Source: Cinclus cinclus
Lineage: Eukaryota; Chordata; Aves; Passeriformes; Cinclidae
Length of the DNA stretch: 64,000 nt
Direction: 5' to 3'
NCBI RefSeq assembly: GCF_963662255.1
Contig: NC_085047.1
Span: 52,078,006-52,142,005, forward strand
Each line of letters opens with the position of its first letter. Position 1 is the first letter of the stretch. The notes beneath the pieces are model-generated. The model saw only the letters and a program-made list of their open reading frames with translations. It ran no database searches and was not told the origin of the DNA. Made by a program: the position numbers and the translations under genes. Positions 13,577 to 26,693 of the stretch are shown here, piece by piece.

Positions 13577-14307
13577 CTACCATCTCATAAAATCTTTCAG
13601 CAGTATGTGATTTTTTAATTTAAAAAAATTAGAAGAAAATTTATCCTTGGTAGCTGAACTTGCCAATGACACACACAAAACCTTTTCTGAAAATAACATC
13701 ATAGAATGAAAGCTGACTGAAACCCAACAGGCAATTCTACGCATGACAATAAGCTCTTTATTCCAGTTTGGAGCAAACCCCAAAGTTTTCCAACTTTTTG
13801 ACAGAAGCAAAAAATCCCCTCAAGTTATTTTTTGGAAGATCAACCAGGTTTTGTAGTTTTAATGAAGTCTGCACTTCATCTAGAAAGCTCAGTTCCAAAA
13901 AATCATTAAGTACTTGGTGGTATTTGCAAAGAATCTCATGAAGTTCCTGGCAAGCCAGAAACCCACCCACAGTAGAGTGCACATGAGCTCGAAGTCCAGC
14001 TGTGGCAGAGAAAGTTTGGAAAAATGTTAGAAAATCTAGAAGTTCTCACATCCCTGAGGTGATCCTGGCTCCACCATTGCATGGCCTTGTACCACCAGGG
14101 CCTGAGATCTGGGAAACTGTAGGGCTGAGAGCTTTGAGGCATCTCTGAGTGACACCACTGCTTTTACAGCTGTGCCTGTATGTCTCTAAGTCTTTTTGAA
14201 TGGTGGTCCTCAAAAATATTTCCCTTACAACAAACGGATATTTTCTGATGAAGCACTAACAAAACTAATGACTCTAACAGAAATACAGTACTGGGAGCAA
14301 AGAACCT
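13577..14307 (-). pseudogene. unrecognised coding-like block with broken frames, possible retropseudogene or antisense exon
   Basis: On the minus strand one frame is open from 14307 down to 13936 with a single TAA at 14164-14166. A second frame is open for 95 codons from 14045 to 13761, and a third from 13810 to 13577. The frames overlap, as in a gene with frameshifts. The second frame contains a segment (GGFLACQELHEILCKYHQVL) that looks protein-like, but I recognise no family. A splice-acceptor-like run (TTTCTCTGCCACAG, minus strand) ends at 14000, and an AATAAA overlaps the stop at 13762-13757, so an antisense terminal exon is an alternative. Chance is also possible. Confidence is low. Confidence 0.2.
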
Positions 14308-16392
14308 CTACTAACTTGTTTCCCTGGTTTTGATAACTGCACAGGTACACATGTATTAAACAGACACAAATCTAATGTGCACTATAGATAGGACCCTCAG
14401 CAGTCAGAAGAAAAGACAGGATTTTCTATTTTGTACAAAAAAATGGAGTACTGAATATACTTGTGACCTCTTTTCCGAAGTAAAGATGCATTTTCTTTTC
14501 TTTCTTCTTGGAAATCCAATTTCCAATTGCAGTCCTAATTATACTCTTTTAATGAGATTCCTTAAGAAATGTTTCCTTATAAGTTACAACTTCTTTGCCA
14601 GTAATTGTTAGTGTAGCAGCAATGACCTAGTTTTAGAATACAACTATTTATTTAAGCAGCATCGTATTCTCTAATGGTATTATTGTTTTCAGCTATTGAG
14701 AAATGTATTCATCCTCTTTTTTAAAAACATTCATGTTGCCATTAAGCTCCTACTGGCTTATTCAGCAAATATGAGCTGTAGTTTAGTCAGAAACACGGAG
14801 GTTTGACACTTAAGAATTGTGGATTGTCTGCTGGTAAGTAGGTGATACGTAAGGTCCCTTCACTGTTTTTTCTGCTCATCCAAATAGAAGTTCACTAACA
14901 AAGTGGTTTAGTACATCTTTTGCCCATTCTTTGTAGCTTCCTTTTTTTTTCTTACAATGGTGCTTAATTAGTCTCTAGCCCTCTCCAAAAGAGTAGGAAA
15001 GCACTCATGTTTTCTTGTGATCCTTCTCTGAAATTACACAAGAAGCAGTAGCTTGGAAGAGTGATGTTCAGATGTGAGGGTTCTGACACCAGCTTATTTC
15101 TCTTATTGTGACATCATGCAGCTGGGTCCTTTCCCACAAGAAATCCTTTGCCCGTTTATTAATACTGTTAATTACACAGACTGGTTGGTCCCTTTACAGA
15201 ACCACTGAAATAAAGATAGGAATCTCATCTTAAATCTCTCCCCGGTTTGCTGGTATGTCTGTCCTGAGAAGCATGGCCCCTGGCTGTTCTACATGTCCTT
15301 GATATATGAAGTATACCCCCTTGAAAAAAAATCCACCATTATATGATGTTTTCTTTAATTCTTAAATCATCATATTACTCCCTAAAAACATTTATCATGC
15401 TTCATGTTTAACTGAATTGTTTCTGCTGTGATCTGTGCTCATGACTTAATAACTTTCTTCTTCAGCACTCAAAGATCTCTCTTTCTAGATCATTTCCTAT
15501 CCAATCCTATGTGTGATTGCTGGCACTCGCATTGGCCTAATGTCTCATTGCAATTTCAGCTCAAAATCTCTCTCTGTCTCCAAAACTCACTAAAGCCCTG
15601 TTTCAACCTGTTTCTCTGACCCTCTAGTCAGCTACTTTCTTACCTCCCTCTCCTGTTTCCAAGCTCTTCACCTCTTTCTTGCCCTCTTTTCTGGCTCAAG
15701 CATATTTCATCATGTTTACAGCTCTGGGCTTTCCTCCCAAAGGTAAACACTGCACTCTGCTACTTATCAATCAGTCTCAGTGTTATACTCTCCATGCCCC
15801 TGGTTTTTGTCCTGGCTGTGTAGACATAAGCCTTCCTGGTCACCTCCCCCCTCCTCTGTGTACCTGCTTCATTCTCAGGGATCCTTTTGCTTTTGCTGTG
15901 GTTATGCTAACTGTCCCCTCTGCATGGGACCCGCATATTTGTCAACTGAACCCTCTGGGTGATATAGGAAATAGGTAATTTTTACTATTCTCAATTAAAA
16001 GATTATTAAAAAGAGTGCTTAAAAGTAATCCCACTACAGCAAAAGGTATCAACAGGAATGGGAACAAGAAGTCGTTTTTTAATATTGTTGCAGTGCTCAC
16101 TGTTTTGGCTAGAAATCTAGATTTCAAATCTATTCCTCGTTATTTAGCTAATTTATGGTCTTTGATTTCAAATTGCAGTACATTGAATGTGTGCTTGCAT
16201 TTGAATTTATTAGAATTTTAATTCTTTCAAATCCTTCATGCCACTGCTTTTAAAAGAAATGAAGAATAATTGCATCCATAATTTTTGTGAGTAATTTCTT
16301 GTAGTGGAAAGGGATTATTTTTAAAGGTTTATGGAAAAAAAATGACATCCTCAATTAGGTAATAAATTCAGATGAACTTCTTCTCCCTCACC

Positions 16393-16408
16393 TTTTTTTT
16401 TTTTTTTT
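16393..16408. repeat. poly-T run, 16 nt
   Basis: Uninterrupted T16, an ordinary intronic homopolymer. Confidence 0.95.
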
Positions 16409-18534
16409 GCCTGTTTAGCATTTTCCACTTTTTTACTCTGTGATGTACAAGCCCTCACTGGTTAATTATGTATATATTTAGCTACTGCATGTGTTGGGCT
16501 TATTATTGTCATCTAATTAGATGTAACTTGAACTACTTACTTCTAGAAAAATCATTAAAAATTCTTTCCTAATGACCTAGAGATGACAAAATGTCTGTAA
16601 AGTGTGAAGAAGCAGACAAGCACAGGAACATCGCTCTTAAAGAGTGTTAATCCAGATGCTGCAATCATCTAATTAAACAATATTTTGCTGTCATTAACAT
16701 TTTCACCAAGGAATTGCAGTTATAATTTCTTTGTCAGCTGTCTCTAGCTCACTTTACCTTAGAAACTAAAGTGCCATATAAAAACATTAAATTGGATGGT
16801 TTAATTAAAAAGTTTTTTTTTTTTAATGAAGAAACATCTCCACTATTTCTGAGATCTCATTTACTATGCCTCATTTTTATTGTTCAAGTAGATTAGTGTC
16901 ACAAGGCTTGCTATATTTAATATTCAGCCTTTAATATTAATCTCTGTAAGCCTACTTGAGGGGAAATCTGAAGGTTCTGAAAAGGTATAGGAACTACCAG
17001 TAGTTATACAGGTTAATGTTCTATATTTATTTAGCTAAAGAAAGGACCAAATAATTCCTGCTGGAAGCACCAGACAATTGATGAGATAGCTAAGTATATT
17101 CATCTGCTGACTTTACTCTGAAAATAATTAATTGTGAAGCCAGAACAGATCAAGTCAGCATTTCTAATAAAGTGAAACCACTAATTTTAATGCATGTTTA
17201 GAATTAGGGATTTGTAATCCCATTATAGGCCTAGATCACTGTCCTCTGCTCAGATAAGTACAGATGTGTGGTCTTACATCCTAGGTTTGGTTTCCTTTCA
17301 CAATTTAAATTAGGTTCATCTTCTCAGGTCGGTTTTATTTGTTGATATTAAGAAGCAAATTGTTGAATTGAGAAAAATAAATCACTAACCTTTTTATTAA
17401 ACAAATTAAGAGCTATTCTTAGTAGTTATTATCTTCATAAATAAAACATGGTTTATTAAAATTGAAGTAGGAGAGAAGAGAATATTTTAGGGTTTTTTTT
17501 CACAAGACTTATTTACCAAATACATAATCTTGAAGGCTTCATTATTTGCAACTTATACTACCTAAACTGAGAGAGAAGCTGCTTCAAATTATTTCTCACT
17601 TTGGAGTAAGAAACTGCACAGAGGAGTTACTGCAGTGGTCTGACAAGGAGCTAATGTCACATGATAATTTAATCTTGTGTCTATACTATAAGTAACCCCT
17701 CAGCAGAAGAGAACTCAATACGCCAGCGAGCCTCAGGATTGCTTTTTCCTTGCCCTATTCACATATTTATGATTTTCCCATATACAATGGGAATAAACAG
17801 TCAAAATCTGGACTGAATATTGAAATTGAGTTTATATGGAGTTAATTAAATATGTATCAAAATTAAATGAAATCACAATGTGAAAAAAATTGAATTTTGA
17901 AATTAAAAGTAATTTTGTGTGACCATACATTTCCTTTCAAAATTTTGCAGGAGGATATTCTCACTTTTTAAATGCTTCTGTAAAATGGTTACAGTTGAAG
18001 ATTTTTCATTACTATGAGCTCTTTTCCATACAAATTTGATTCTGCAGAATCTTCATTTTTGCTTATGCTTTGTAATAGACTACAGTCCTCTCAGTCATTC
18101 TTTTCCTGGATCTCAAAGTTCTTTTAATCTGCTCTCTTAACAAGCACAAATGTCTTTCTACTGTGGAAGATTTTGCATGCTCTTCTATTAACTTAAGATT
18201 CTGATGGTGAGAAAAACATTTATTGGATGAAGCTATAGTTTTATAGAGGCCATATTTTAAAGAACCCTAAATTTGATAATCTCAAGAAACTTTACAAGTC
18301 ATGTGCAATTAAACCCTTGTCAATGAGGAAAATAATATTCTTATTTTATAGATGGATAAAATGAGGCAGAATTGTCTTCCTTCAAAATGTATTGAGCCCC
18401 CTCCCAAAAGTCTAAAAGAATAAATATTGTAGCAGATAATACCTTATCTTTTTCCTCTTTTACAAGGATAAATTCTGGTATACTTCTTGATTTAGTTGTT
18501 TGTTACATTCTTCTTCTGTCCAAGAGTCATTTTG

Positions 18535-18562
18535 CATTCATTCATTCATTCATTCATTCATT
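18535..18562. repeat. (CATT)7 microsatellite
   Basis: Seven perfect CATT units, directly readable. Confidence 0.97.
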
Positions 18563-18678
18563 GTTGATATTAAAGAAGAACTAGTTCTGGTTCTATCCAT
18601 CTGTATTTGTGTATGTAGCACACAGTGCTGGAATTGCTTGTTTGACAAAGTTATATTTGCACCTTAATTGTTTTTTAA

Positions 18679-18729
<51 letters not shown>
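18679..18729. repeat. (ATT)17 microsatellite
   Basis: Seventeen perfect ATT units. Long and pure, therefore probably length-polymorphic. Confidence 0.97.
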
Positions 18730-20042
18730 GACATCTATGTTTTCAGAGTGTAAAAATGAGGATGCACAATTATTAAGAATATGCACTTCTCCTGTGTTCA
18801 TTGAAACTATGTACAAAATAAAAGCATGCTTTTAGTTCATCAACTTCGGTTGAAAAAATAAGGTGTTTGTAGAGCAGTGAAAGTTTCACATTTCATTAAA
18901 GCAGAACTGGTTTTTGTGGAGAATTGCAACTGCTACTCAGAACAAGGAAGCCTGTGTTTTCCTGTGCTGGGTTTTGTACCCCAGGAATCTGTCCAGAATC
19001 TGGAAGGAAGCAGTTAGTGAGACAGGGCTGTAAATCTGCTGCAGGACTGGGAATTGTTAACCTGGATTATTTCAGTCTCCTAATTATATTATATAAATAC
19101 ACACACACATGTATATTTATGACCTGGTTTTGTTTTTTAAGACTCATGTTGCATATTGTGTGGTTCTCACTATAGCAATAGGATGGACAGTTCTGTACTA
19201 AGAAATTTCATTTGTCTTATCACTGAAATGCTAGATTCCACTAAATGCTACAGAATACAAAAAAAAACCAATCCTTTCGCAAACACGCTTTTCTTTGTGA
19301 TGAATTCATAATTTTTAGTTCATTGCAGTTGCAGATTGTTCTTTTGAAATGGTATCTAAAGATGGTTTTTGCACATTTGAGCTGCTGGGATGACAGCAGT
19401 GTTTCTTTCATGATTGAAGGGAGTGGCCTGGGGTAGTCAGCTCTGTCTTTTACACAGGAGAATTGTTTTTTAATTTTCAAAGTGATTAAAAAATAGTGTT
19501 ACAGCAGACATTACTTTCATCACTTTGATTCCACAGTTGCCATGGAATCTCACCATTTCTTCAGTGAAGAAGAACCATAGGGAATAATGGATTAGCATGG
19601 ACAATCTAGGATAGACCTATGTTTGCAAACCTGAAATTTACCCCCTTGCTGTTTGGAGTTTCATTTTATCTTTGCCAGCTATGATACTTCATAAAGTTGC
19701 TAGGAAAGTAACTAGAAGTGTCTAGTTCTTTTGATTTTCTGCATTCATGCTATAAAAATATCTTAATGGATATAAAAAAGAATGTGCTTATTGCCATGGT
19801 GGATTTTAGTCGATCTTAAAAGTTACTGGGCTTTTTATATTATTTCAGTTTGTGTGTTGACTTTTGGTTTAACTTAAGTGCATCTAAATGGCTGCTTTTG
19901 TCTGGAAGATTTATACCTGATTCTGTCCAAGTGGTGAGAACTGGGAACATGTGATGCAACAAATGTAGCCACTAGATTTTTTTTTTTCTAGCTGGACAAG
20001 TGGACACTATTTCCTAATTGTTAAAACTTTCCTTTTCAACAG

Positions 20043-20155
20043 GACGAACATACAATGACCTGAACCAATATCCTGTCTTTCCATGGGTTTTAACAAACTA
20101 TGAGTCTGAGGAGTTAGATCTGACCCTTCCAGGCAACTTCAGAGATCTTTCAAAG
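20043..20155 (+). CDS. NBEA: NBEA coding exon (BEACH domain, [12 protein letters not shown] motif)
   Basis: 113-nt exon after an 8.7-kb intron. Acceptor ttttcaacag ends at 20042; donor gtatgc starts at 20156. Two bases complete the split Gly codon and 37 codons follow, ending at a codon boundary (phase 0). The translation includes [20 protein letters not shown], the most recognisable motif of all BEACH domains, then [14 protein letters not shown], which in the family leads into the conserved P-I/M-G-A-L segment found in the next exon. Open frame continues past the donor to 20230, but this is intron read-through. Confidence 0.98.
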
Positions 20156-20877
20156 GTATGCTTAATTTTTGTTAAAGAACAGTCAGCCAGCCCTTTTAGA
20201 AAGACATTTTGTTTTGTATTTATAGTCTGATTAGGTAAGGTCTTTATCTTAAACTCGTACAAGTCTGAAATAGGCTTTTCTACTTTTTATTTATATTATA
20301 CTGAATCTCTACATTATGCTACTTCCATGTCCCTGATCTACCTGGTTCCAAATGCAACTCCTCTGTGCCTTCTGACTTATGGAACAGGAGTGCATCAGAT
20401 TGCTTGATCTCACTAATTATGTCTCTTAGTTTATAAAAGCTGATCCTTTGGAAATAAAAAGCTTGGAGTAATATTTCACTTTATTTTGCAGTGACTAGAA
20501 AAGTAATATAATATCAGCATCTTTTTTTGATTTAAAAGTTAGTAAAGGGGTATTTTGTATTTTAGATCCTGGAGTATCTCATCCTTATTTGTTGTTTTTT
20601 TTTCCATCCAACCTGATTTGGGCACTTAGTGCTTTATAATAAAAAAAATTACTCGGTCTTCTTTTTCTCTAATGGCACCACATTGTCATCAATACCCAGC
20701 TCTGGTACACTGGTTGTGTTAACAGACTGCAGAGAACGTCTGTCTTGGCCAAGTGTAGCAGAAACATATGGAGGGGCTCTACTTTTGGCCAGCTAAAACA
20801 AAGACAAAAAAGAGGTCTCGAAATGAGTTGTGGGAAGTATCATTCCTGGTTGCAATCTGGTCTCAACTAAGAAAGTG

Positions 20878-20918
20878 TATGCACTATCTTGCCAGTGAAG
20901 GTGGCAAGATAGTGCATA
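20878..20918. repeat. perfect inverted repeat: 17-bp arms, 7-nt loop
   Basis: Left arm TATGCACTATCTTGCCA (20878-20894), loop GTGAAGG, right arm TGGCAAGATAGTGCATA (20902-20918). All 17 positions pair, and pairing stops at both ends. It is much longer than expected by chance at this spacing. At 41 nt it is too short for a canonical microRNA precursor. Confidence 0.95.
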
Positions 20919-23900
20919 GTCCTGCAACATCCCCAGTGTGGGGTTTCTGTTGTCTGGGGTGTCAGCTTTCTTGCATCCTCACCACAGCTCCACAGCCAAG
21001 AGTAGGAAGTTGTTTGTACAAATTGAATGAGGCTCAAAACCACAGGAAGCTGTCAGTCACTACCTTTAGGAGTGAGGCTGGAGAGGAGAAAATGACCCCC
21101 AAGTCCCGTTCTGTAGTCCTGTGCTGCAGACCCTGCATTTCCTTCTGCTGCTGGACAGACATGAGTGTTTCTGGGGTTTATGCTTTAAGTCTGGATTTCT
21201 TGCCTCCTCTCCCTGCAAGCACACATCCTGGGGAGCAATGGACACATCCTGGCCTGGATATTTAGCAGTTTCATCTCTGCTGGAAAGAGTGTGCTTGCAG
21301 TACCTCCAGATGTGTTGTAACCATTCCTGGAAGCCTGCTTTTGTAAGACATCCAAAATAATTTGAGTAGGGCTTGAATTCATAATAGCGGGTAGAGACAC
21401 CTAAGTTTACACTCCCTCTTTTTTCTTAGATAAATAAAAAAATAAATAAGCAAATAAACCCTGAATTTACAGTACATTCACAGTACGCCTCAAAAGGAAT
21501 TAAATTGCTTGATACTTCTGTTAGGTTATGTAAAACTTCTGACTTTTCCCAGTCTATAGGTATGTTCCACAAATGTGTTTTTCAGTTCTGTAACACCACT
21601 GTAATGTGTGCCAAGAACAATAAAAGATTCGCAGATGTGACTTAAAAAAAGAGCTGTGATCATTCTGCCCTGGCTTGTTCCCTAGCATGTATAAAAGTAT
21701 TGCTGGTTTCGAGTTGTTCAGAAAGATAAAACTTTCATTAAGGTGCTTACACTTTTCAAAATCTCTCAAACTCACTTTCTGTAAGTATTAATAGCACTGC
21801 ATGTGGTGAAGTGAAACAAGATTAGACAGTGTCTCATGAGTCCTTTTGCTAGGTATTTAGTCTAGTTCAATCCAGATTTTTACAACAATCTACTAAAATA
21901 TGTAATTGCTACAGGAAGTAGTGTGATAGCTGAATAAATAGGTTTTCCTCATCAATTAGTAAAGACTCATTATGGCATTAGTGCATGTATAGCTTATTGA
22001 GTATCACTGTACTGTTATTAGTGCTCTCCCCAAAAGGAAATGTAAACTGAAGTCCGTGGCTCTTTATTTTTCATCAAGAATCCATGCAATGTGCATCTTT
22101 TCTTGCCAATTTGAAAACTTACCAAAAGCTATCAGTGGTTCCCTCTGGAATGGCTAGGGTTTTGACCACTGAAAAGCCTACACAGAACTAGTCAAGGAAA
22201 ATGACCTTTCCTTTCTGAAAATATCTGAACTCCATTTGTCCCATGGATGTATGAGAAAACACATGTGAAATCTCTAAAGTATTGTGGAATACCTCAGGAT
22301 AAAATGGTTGTAATTGTCAATTTTTTGCAGTGTTCATTACCATAATATCTGATAGATTTCATTTCACCATGGTTTTAAAAGGAAAAGCAGTTTAATGGTT
22401 TATTTTAAAAGCAGTGGCCAGTTGTATGGAATGCCTGACTCGGGCTGTTAAGCGTTACTTGTATCCTGTTTAATTTTTTTTTAATCAGTAAAAATATTAA
22501 AATTTTGAATGTTTCTGACATTACCTTGTCAATTCTGTTTTCATTTTCGATTTTGTCCTGTATCTGTGAGTCCCTTCTTTTCTTTTCATGGAGGTGAATC
22601 CTGAGTAACCTGGTGCTTAAAAGCAGAAGTTTGTGATTGATTGTTAACCATATTGAAGGAGGTTGTGCTATCAAGCCTCAGCCAGACCTCTGGGGCAGGT
22701 CCATACAATATCCTTTCCATGAGGAGCAACTTCCTTCTGTCAGATTTTGCCCTGAAATGGAGACTTGTTCTTGCTGATTTAATGGTAGATCAGAACCTCC
22801 AGCTAAACTGTTGATGGATAAAATCTCCTTTGTCAGTTCCTGACCTTCTGTCTCCTTGTAAATTCTGCCTTTCTTAGCTTCACAAAGCCTCCATCCTTGA
22901 TACTTAGCAATTAATATTCCTCCAACAATCTTTTGAAATTATTTAGAATTTTAACAGTATTGCATATATAGTAAAATCCCACAAAAACAATGAAATTAAA
23001 AGAGAAGTCACCTACCGTGTTTTGTTTTCTTGGTTTAAAATAGTTTTTGTAGTTAAATAAATGTAGGTGCTAAATCTAGCTTTTAAAAAATATTTTGTGC
23101 ATTCTCGCTCAAAGTTTGTACAATACTCTAGTGTGATTCTGATAATTGACTGCATGATTTTTCAATTTTTTAAATCTTTGGATTCTAGGCTTTCTGTATA
23201 AAATATGATACACCACCTTTGTGGTACCACAACTCCTAAATGAATATACATATCAAATGGAATTAATATGTTTTTTTGGAGATGAAATTAGAGGGTTTTT
23301 TTCTTGCTTATGATGTCAGTAATGGAGTAAAACATGCACCTTTTGCATTTAGTCCAAGCTTAAATAATTACATTCGTGCAAAGTTATCTTGAATGTGTAG
23401 TTTGTCCTTTCCTTCCATTCCATTTCGTTTTATGTGGCACATCTTATTGTGGTATTTTTGAATCCAGATGTTACTTGTTCTTTCAGAACAATTATATTTA
23501 AATATTTGTCTAAAAATTCCTCTGTCCTTTTTCTTTTAGGTGTTTGGAAATTCTGTTTGCAAAGCTTTTTGTTTTTTGTTTTTTTTTTTTCCTTTTACAT
23601 ATAGTTTTAGATTTAAAACCAGGGTTCACAGGCATGGAATGTGCCATAGCAGTGGGATATATTGTACCTCTCATTTGATTAGACAGTGTAGGTTCAAGTT
23701 TTATTCATTACATATACAAGGTTAAAGGTTACATTTATGTTTGACAGGATCAAAAGCTAATGAAAGAGGCTGTCATAGATACACAGATTATCTTTTCAAA
23801 CCATCAGGTGATCTGCTTATTTTCTTCTTTGTTGAGATTTCCTTTAAAAGAGTAGTTAGGATATTAAACATTAGTCCAGGAAACATACACACAGCCCTTA

Positions 23901-24843
23901 CTATACTGTGTTTTTTTGTGAGGTGCAAGACACTTAAAATGTGGTATGGTTTGTTTGTATAAAATTGTATGCCTTTTACTCCTAAATTATAGTGAATGCA
24001 CAGTTTTGACATGCTGCATTGTCCCTGCTCATTAAAGTGTAAACGGGAATTTCTCCTCATTTACTTCCAGTCATACATCCTGTTAAATAAAATGATTTCT
24101 TCACCAGGTGAAGTAATACTAATATTGACATGTGTATGAAACATCACACACCTATTCATTGAGTGGAAAAAATTATGTTTTGTTAATATAGGAGGTGTTT
24201 GACTGATGGGTGGTGATAAGCATAACCTCTTTTCCTTATTACTGTGCCATTTCAAGAAAAGGAAGTGATAAAGCCCCAAGGCTTCTAAATGTAATAATGC
24301 AAATGAACACATCCAAGTGTGAATATTTCAAGGCAACACACTTAATACTTCCAAAAAATGTATATGCTGTGGAATGGAGTTTATGGGCTTATTAAGAGCC
24401 CTTTGTTGGAAAAGTGAAATATTTTTCTTTTATTAGTAAAATTAAACTTCTTCCTTTATCATATGCAACTCTTCCATCAGAAGAAAAACTACACACAATT
24501 AAAGCCACACAATTAAACGTGTTTCTCCTAAATAAAAATAATTTACTTAGTGAAACTCTGGCATTATGAATCTGTGAGTGCTCTTATATTTGATATTGTT
24601 GATATCTGGTTTACATATTAGGATGCTGAAGAAAAGTCTGTTTACTAATTTGGATGAAATTGCAATTTTTTTTAAGTTTAAAGTGTCATCCTAAATCATC
24701 CTATTTATAGGTTGTTCTACAGTGGGTGTTTTTTAATAAAACAGCAAGCAGTCAGAAAAAGTGCAGTCAGTTTTCAGCTGGAGCCAAATAAAGACAGGTT
24801 CAATATAACTTTGTACCCAGCTACAGTTTTGTGCAGTACATCA

Positions 24844-24898
24844 CAAAAAAAACCCAAAATAACAAACCAAAAAAACAAACCAAAACCAAACCAGATAA
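24844..24898. repeat. A-rich (CAAA/CCAAA) low-complexity stretch
   Basis: Runs of A interrupted by C (aaaaaaaaccc, caaaccaaaa and similar). It could be a decayed tail of an inserted element, but no body of an element is recognised beside it. Confidence 0.7.
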
Positions 24899-26693
24899 GG
24901 TAGCTGCTGCATGAATTAGAGTCAAGTTAAGCAGAGTATTTCAGTGGCTAGATTAATAGGATGCTACATTCAGTTCTGCTGTCTATATGAGAGAATATAA
25001 TTCTTTTTGGCAAACAAATAGATATTCCAGAACTAACATAACATGTCTGGTGGATATAAACATTAGATATAAGGTTTATTGACAATATGTATCAACTTGT
25101 TCAAAGGCCAGATATCTAAAGAGATTAGCCAGGTAAAAAAAGAAAGACATAGTAGTGTGTTTTTAATGTTAAATACTTGCCTTATTTTTAAATAGAAGAA
25201 AGAAACATAAAATAAACGGCGGCGGCAGGCTTTAGTGCATCAAAAGTGAAGTGGCTGAATAGTCATTGTCATACAGTGACCTGTTCTGTTGGTTTGGAGT
25301 AAAAAAAATTAAACCATTATATGGGAAGTCAATTCTATTTAATATGAGTTCTTAGAGAGGGATTTTTGCAATAAAAAGAAAGATGGTATGTTTGGAAAAG
25401 GCATTTTATCAATCATTATGAAAAGAACTTTTTAAAATAATGTTCAGAACAATTTCTTTGACTCAAATTCAGTTTCTGTATTTGTCTCATGGTTAAGATT
25501 GAGGACTGCAACTTAATATATAGATTGAGCTTTGCCTTTGTATTGTTTGGGCAAGTAATTTTAATCAGTGCACACACCAATAGAATCTCAGTCAAATGGA
25601 AATAATACTATTTTCTTCCATTACGTGAAGTTACAGGTATTGATCCATAAAGAAAATTTATCTGCATTTTATAGCTATGATAGTAGATTAAAACCAAGGT
25701 AGTTGACCTTCTGGGCTGAGAATGGCATAGTAAAGCTATGGAAAGTGAACAAAACTCCATATATCCTGCACATTTCGCAAGAAATGTGAGAGACTACCAT
25801 TAGTGTAGAACTTCTCATCTAATAGGACCCATGCCTCATCAGAGTAGAATTGGGTTAGCTGCTAGTTTATACCACTGAGATTTAAGGTCTTTACAGAAAT
25901 ATCTTTTGTCTTCATTGAAGGATGAACTCATACCATTACCTTGGGTATCAGCATTTTCCCACAAGGATGTTAAAATAGCACTAAAGAAGCCAGGGGCAGT
26001 CCTTGCAGAATTTATTCCCTGCTATTTTATTTATGGAGATTTTTTTCTTTCAGAAAGTTCCTGGTCTTTTGGTATACAAAAGCTGTTCTATTTGGGGTTA
26101 ATCAACAAGTTTTTAAATTGAACAGCAGCAACAACAACAGAAAGAGAGAGATTTGAGCACTTTCCATTATCATTTTCAGTGTATATGGTTTCCCGAGTCT
26201 GGAGACATGTCCTTTACATTAATGCACAGAGAGGTGGTTCACATCAGGGTCTCCATGACTGCATAGAGAAGAGAGATCAAATATTTCTTGTATTTCTTCA
26301 CCCTGGGCCAGAGATAACTTATGTAAGGCTGAAGTAGAAGCTGAAGAGTTGTGTAAGCATGAGCAGCTCCCAGCTCTCTTCCCCACGCAGTGCTGCACTC
26401 AGACAGTTGTGCCACTTCTGGGATCCCAGTTGTTATCTCCGCATAAATAGGGCCATGATTGCACACTGCCCCCTCTAGAGTAGCTCAGAGGTTTCCAGCT
26501 CACCTTCCTATTGCAAGCAATCTCATACGCAAGACATACCTGAGCAATCTCGTCATGGACACTATAAAGGCTTATGGAATGAGAGAAATTAACCCATGTC
26601 TCCTGAATCCCAGGCTGTCAGACAGATCACTAGTCCATCCAGTCCAGGATCTGTCCTGAGAAGTTGAAGTGAGACTTCCTAGTTGAAGACAAG

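Larger units (their letters stand above)
11352..20042 (+). other. NBEA: NBEA intron, 8.7 kb
   Basis: Phase 1 intron inside BEACH. It holds an unexplained minus-strand block with broken reading frames (about 13577-14307), a pyrimidine-rich region (about 15440-15960), a 16-nt T run (16393-16408), a (CATT)7 repeat and an (ATT)17 repeat. The segment 12160-12830 is visibly more GC-rich than its surroundings and has overlapping 143-codon ORFs on both strands, without recognisable similarity. Stretches 16555-16760 and 17030-17300 contain many TAAT cores. Confidence 0.85.

Noticed and set aside
18535..18729. Regular repeats that might suggest an array
   Set aside because: Plain microsatellites with no spacer-repeat structure; not CRISPR.
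20018..20230. ORFs that run from exons into introns (also at 11195-11422, 29949-30176, 37523-37705, 58616-58936)
   Set aside because: They read through clear GT donors or begin upstream of acceptors; only the exon parts are coding.
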